64,000 bases of DNA from Streptomyces sp. A0642 (GTDB taxonomy: Bacteria; Actinomycetota; Actinomycetes; Streptomycetales; Streptomycetaceae): positions 1-64,000 of the forward strand of contig NZ_SSBL01000010.1 in NCBI RefSeq assembly GCF_004795105.1. Direction: 5' to 3'. Numbering within the stretch: the first letter of the stretch is position 1; every line of letters starts with the position of its first letter. The notes beneath the pieces were generated by a model. The model saw nothing but the letters and a program-made list of their open reading frames with translations, ran no database searches and was not told where the DNA came from. The translations under genes and the position numbers were made by a program. This document shows, piece by piece, positions 61,946 through 64,000 of this stretch.

Positions 61946-62677
61946 TCACTCGAACGGATGAGGCGCGGCTCCGTCGGCGGGCCTGCGAGCCGGCTCGAAG
62001 CGATAGCCCATCCCGGGTTCGGTGACGAAGTGCCGGGGGTGCGAGGGGTCGGCCTCCAGCTTGCGCCTCAGCTGGGCCATGTAGACCCGCAGGTAGTTGG
62101 TCTCGGTGCCGTAGGAGGGCCCCCAGACCTCCTGGAGCAGCTGCTTCTGGCTGACCAGCCGGCCGCTGTTGCGGACGAGGACCTCCAGCAGATGCCACTC
62201 GGTGGGGGTGAGCCGTACGTCGCGTCCCTCGCGGTGGACCTTCTTCGCCGCGAGGTCGACGGTGAAGCCCTCGGTCTCCACGAGCACGACCGCGTCGCCG
62301 CCGTCCTGACCGACGGGCTCGGCCCGGCGTACCGCGGCGCGCAGCCGGGCCAGCAGCTCGTCCATGCCGAACGGCTTGGTGACGTAGTCGTCGGCCCCCG
62401 CGTCCAGGGCCTCGACCTTCTCGTCGGAGGTGTGCCGGGCCGAGAGCACCAGGATGGGTACCCGGGTCCAGCCGCGCAGCCCTCTGATCACCTCGACGCC
62501 GTCCATGTCGGGCAGGCCGAGGTCGAGGACGACGACGTCGGGGTGGCGTGCGGCGGCGAGCTGGAGCGCGGTGGCCCCGTCGGGCGCGGCGTCCACCTCG
62601 TACTTGCGCGCCTTCAGGTTGATCACGAGGGCGCGTACGATCTGCGGCTCGTCGTCGACCACAAGCACCCGGGTCAT
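61946..62677 (-). CDS. kdpE: KdpE response regulator
   Basis: 243 aa. The receiver domain carries acidic residues Asp8-Asp9, phospho-acceptor Asp52 (VVVLDLGLPDMDG) and the Lys in YVTKPFGMDELL. An OmpR/PhoB-type winged helix follows (about 140-235): LTPTEWHLLEVLVRNSGRLVSQKQLLQEVWGPSYGTETNYLRVYMAQLRRKLE. The LRVYMAQLRRKLE and MGYRF ends are characteristic of KdpE. It is activated by KdpD, encoded 49 bases upstream, and turns on potassium uptake at low K+. The target kdpFABC genes are not in the window. Confidence 0.93.
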   Translation of the reverse strand: MTRVLVVDDEPQIVRALVINLKARKYEVDAAPDGATALQLAAARHPDVVVLDLGLPDMDGVEVIRGLRGWTRVPILVLSARHTSDEKVEALDAGADDYVTKPFGMDELLARLRAAVRRAEPVGQDGGDAVVLVETEGFTVDLAAKKVHREGRDVRLTPTEWHLLEVLVRNSGRLVSQKQLLQEVWGPSYGTETNYLRVYMAQLRRKLEADPSHPRHFVTEPGMGYRFEPARRPADGAAPHPFE

Positions 62678-62726
62678 CGCGGTCCTGCCTTTCTGCTGTA
62701 CGTGGGTCCGCGGAGGTCCCCGCGGA

Positions 62727-64000
62727 TCATGAGGCGGCCCGTGCGGGCAGGTCCGGACCGGCCGGGACGTGTCCCGAGGCCGCCTTGAGGGTGAGGACCA
62801 TGGTGAGGCCTCCGCCGGGGGTGTCCTCGGCGTCCAGCGTGCCGCCCATCGACTCGACGAAGCCGCGGGCCACCGCGAGGCCCAGGCCGACTCCGGCTCC
62901 GCGCGGGGCGTCGCCGTAGCGCTGGAAGGGCTCGAAGATCCGTTCCTTGGCCTCGTCGGGGACGCCCCGGCCGCCGTCGGCCACCCGTAGCTCGACCCGG
63001 GCGCCCAGCGCGCTGGCGGCCACGGTGACGCGTTCGCCGTCGGGGCTGTACTTGACCGCGTTCTCGACGATGTTCGCGACGGCCCGCTCCAGCAGCCCGG
63101 GGTCGACGGCGACCATGGGCAGCGTTTCGGGGATGTCCAGCTCGACGCTGTCCTCGGGGACGCCGCCCAGGGCCATGGGCACGACTTCGTCGAGGTCGAT
63201 CTCGCGGATCAGCGGGGTGACGGTGCCGGTCTGGAGGCGGGACATGTCGAGGAGGTTGCCGACGAGATGGTCGAGGCGGTCGGCCCCGTTCTCGATGCCT
63301 TCGAGGAGTTCGGCCTCGTCTTCTTCGGACCAGGCGACGTCGTCCGAGCGCAGGGAGCTGACGGCGGCCTTGATGGCGGCGAGGGGGGTCCGCAGATCGT
63401 GGCTGACGGCGGCCAGCAGGGCGGTCCTGATCCGGTTCCCCTCGGCGAGTCGGCGGGCCTTCTCGGCCTCACCGACCAGGCGCTGGCGGTCCAGGACGAC
63501 GGCGGCCTGGGCGGCGAAGGCACCGAGTACCCGACGGTCCTCGGCGGGCAGCACCCGGCCGGAGAGGGCCAGGGCCATGTGGTCACCGACGGGCATGTCC
63601 ACATCGGCGTCCTCGGGCCGCGCGACCGGCGCCGGGCCGACGCTTCCGGCGCACGTCCACGGCTCGACGTCGCTCTGCCGCTCCAGCAGGGCCACGGACT
63701 CCATGCCGAAGGTCTCGCGGACCCGGTCCAGGATCGCGCCCAAGGTGGTCTCGCCGCGCAGCACACTGCCGGCCAGGAAGGAGAGGATCTCGGACTCGGC
63801 GCGCAGCCTGGCGGCCTGGTGGGTGCGCCGGGCCGCGAGGTCGACGACCGAGGCCACCGCCACGGCCACCGCGAAGAAGATCACGATGGCGACGAAGTTC
63901 TCGGGGTCCTGCACGGTCAGGGTGTGGGTGGGCGGGGTGAACCAGTAGTTCAGCAGCAGCGATCCCACGGCGGCGGACGCGAGGGCGGGCCGCAGTCCGC
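62727..64000 (-). CDS. kdpD: KdpD sensor histidine kinase, C-terminal part (partial)
   Basis: The frame is open to the right edge; 424 codons are visible. It contains the end of the DUF4118 membrane domain (LLLNYWFTPPTHTLTVQDPENFVAIVIFFAVAVAVASVV), a GAF-like region, then the kinase. Kinase motifs are HisKA AAVSHDLRTPLAAIKAA, N-box VENAVKYS, G1 VADGGRGVPD and G2 GVGLGLAVARGF. KdpD senses low K+ and turgor and phosphorylates KdpE. The N-terminal KdpD and USP domains would lie beyond the window. The apparent GTG at 63968 is not a start, as homology continues upstream of it. Confidence 0.93.
   Translation of the reverse strand, partial: GLRPALASAAVGSLLLNYWFTPPTHTLTVQDPENFVAIVIFFAVAVAVASVVDLAARRTHQAARLRAESEILSFLAGSVLRGETTLGAILDRVRETFGMESVALLERQSDVEPWTCAGSVGPAPVARPEDADVDMPVGDHMALALSGRVLPAEDRRVLGAFAAQAAVVLDRQRLVGEAEKARRLAEGNRIRTALLAAVSHDLRTPLAAIKAAVSSLRSDDVAWSEEDEAELLEGIENGADRLDHLVGNLLDMSRLQTGTVTPLIREIDLDEVVPMALGGVPEDSVELDIPETLPMVAVDPGLLERAVANIVENAVKYSPDGERVTVAASALGARVELRVADGGRGVPDEAKERIFEPFQRYGDAPRGAGVGLGLAVARGFVESMGGTLDAEDTPGGGLTMVLTLKAASGHVPAGPDLPARAAS

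Overview
The window is very GC-rich actinobacterial chromosome and reads as Streptomyces. The indications are strong third-position G/C bias, GTG starts, a secreted streptogrisin-type protease with a chitin-binding tail, the adjacent xylanase/acetylxylan esterase pair known from S. lividans (xlnB-axeA), two LacI-controlled CUT1 sugar importers, a large LAL-type LuxR regulator, and a DUF3159/OB-fold/KdpDE block. I see no rRNA, convincing tRNA or CRISPR array.

Layout. 1-4.4 kb: end of etfA, a secreted lipase, and a DHA2-type drug exporter divergent from its TetR regulator. 4.5-8.3 kb: a LuxR response-regulator fragment, a GH43 glycosidase behind a perfect palindromic operator, small hypotheticals, and a decayed IS5-family transposase. 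8.9-10.2 kb: secreted serine protease. 10.5-19.4 kb: glycan locus A (LacI regulator with promoter and operators, sugar-binding lipoprotein, two permeases, GH42 beta-galactosidase, secreted BNR-repeat/ricin-like protein). 19.5-22.0 kb: xylan locus B (xylanase-type palindromes, GH11 xylanase and CE4 acetylxylan esterase, both with nearly the same CBM2 module). 22.0-32.2 kb: glycan locus C (GH63-like enzyme, CUT1 importer, LacI regulator and a divergent 1220-residue secreted multimodular clan GH-A-like enzyme, tied together by repeated CGAACCGGTTCG operators).

32.3-44.0 kb: a LysR fragment, then a tightly overlapping peptide-type ABC importer (including a permease-ATPase fusion) ending in an M20 amidohydrolase. 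Divergent from it are a double-HTH Lrp regulator, an amidase and an acyl-CoA synthetase. Together these suggest uptake, hydrolysis and CoA activation of an amide-linked substrate. 44.1-48.5 kb: ECF sigma factor, alpha/beta hydrolase and LAL regulator on one strand. 49.0-50.9 kb: DeoR regulator divergent from a DUF4406-like protein and a Nudix hydrolase. 51.1-55.1 kb: an accessory-looking stretch with an unrecognised 423-aa protein overlapping an inositol-monophosphatase-fold protein, an EcsC-like protein, and the stub of a PglX/DrmMI-like DNA methyltransferase. 55.4-64.0 kb: conserved chromosome with a TrmA-family RNA methyltransferase and a potassium locus (KimA-like importer, two TrkA/RCK proteins, DUF3159 membrane protein, OB-fold protein, KdpE and partial KdpD).

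Carbohydrate logic: secreted enzymes (GH11, CE4, BNR protein, 1220-aa enzyme) would cut polymers outside, CUT1 importers without their own ATPase genes would bring in oligosaccharides, and enzymes lacking a signal peptide (GH42, GH43, GH63-like) would finish them inside. LacI-type repressors would respond to the imported sugar. Substrates of loci A and C are inferred only. The best candidate for an undescribed system is locus C; second are the 423-aa/phosphatase cassette and the KimA-RCK pairing.
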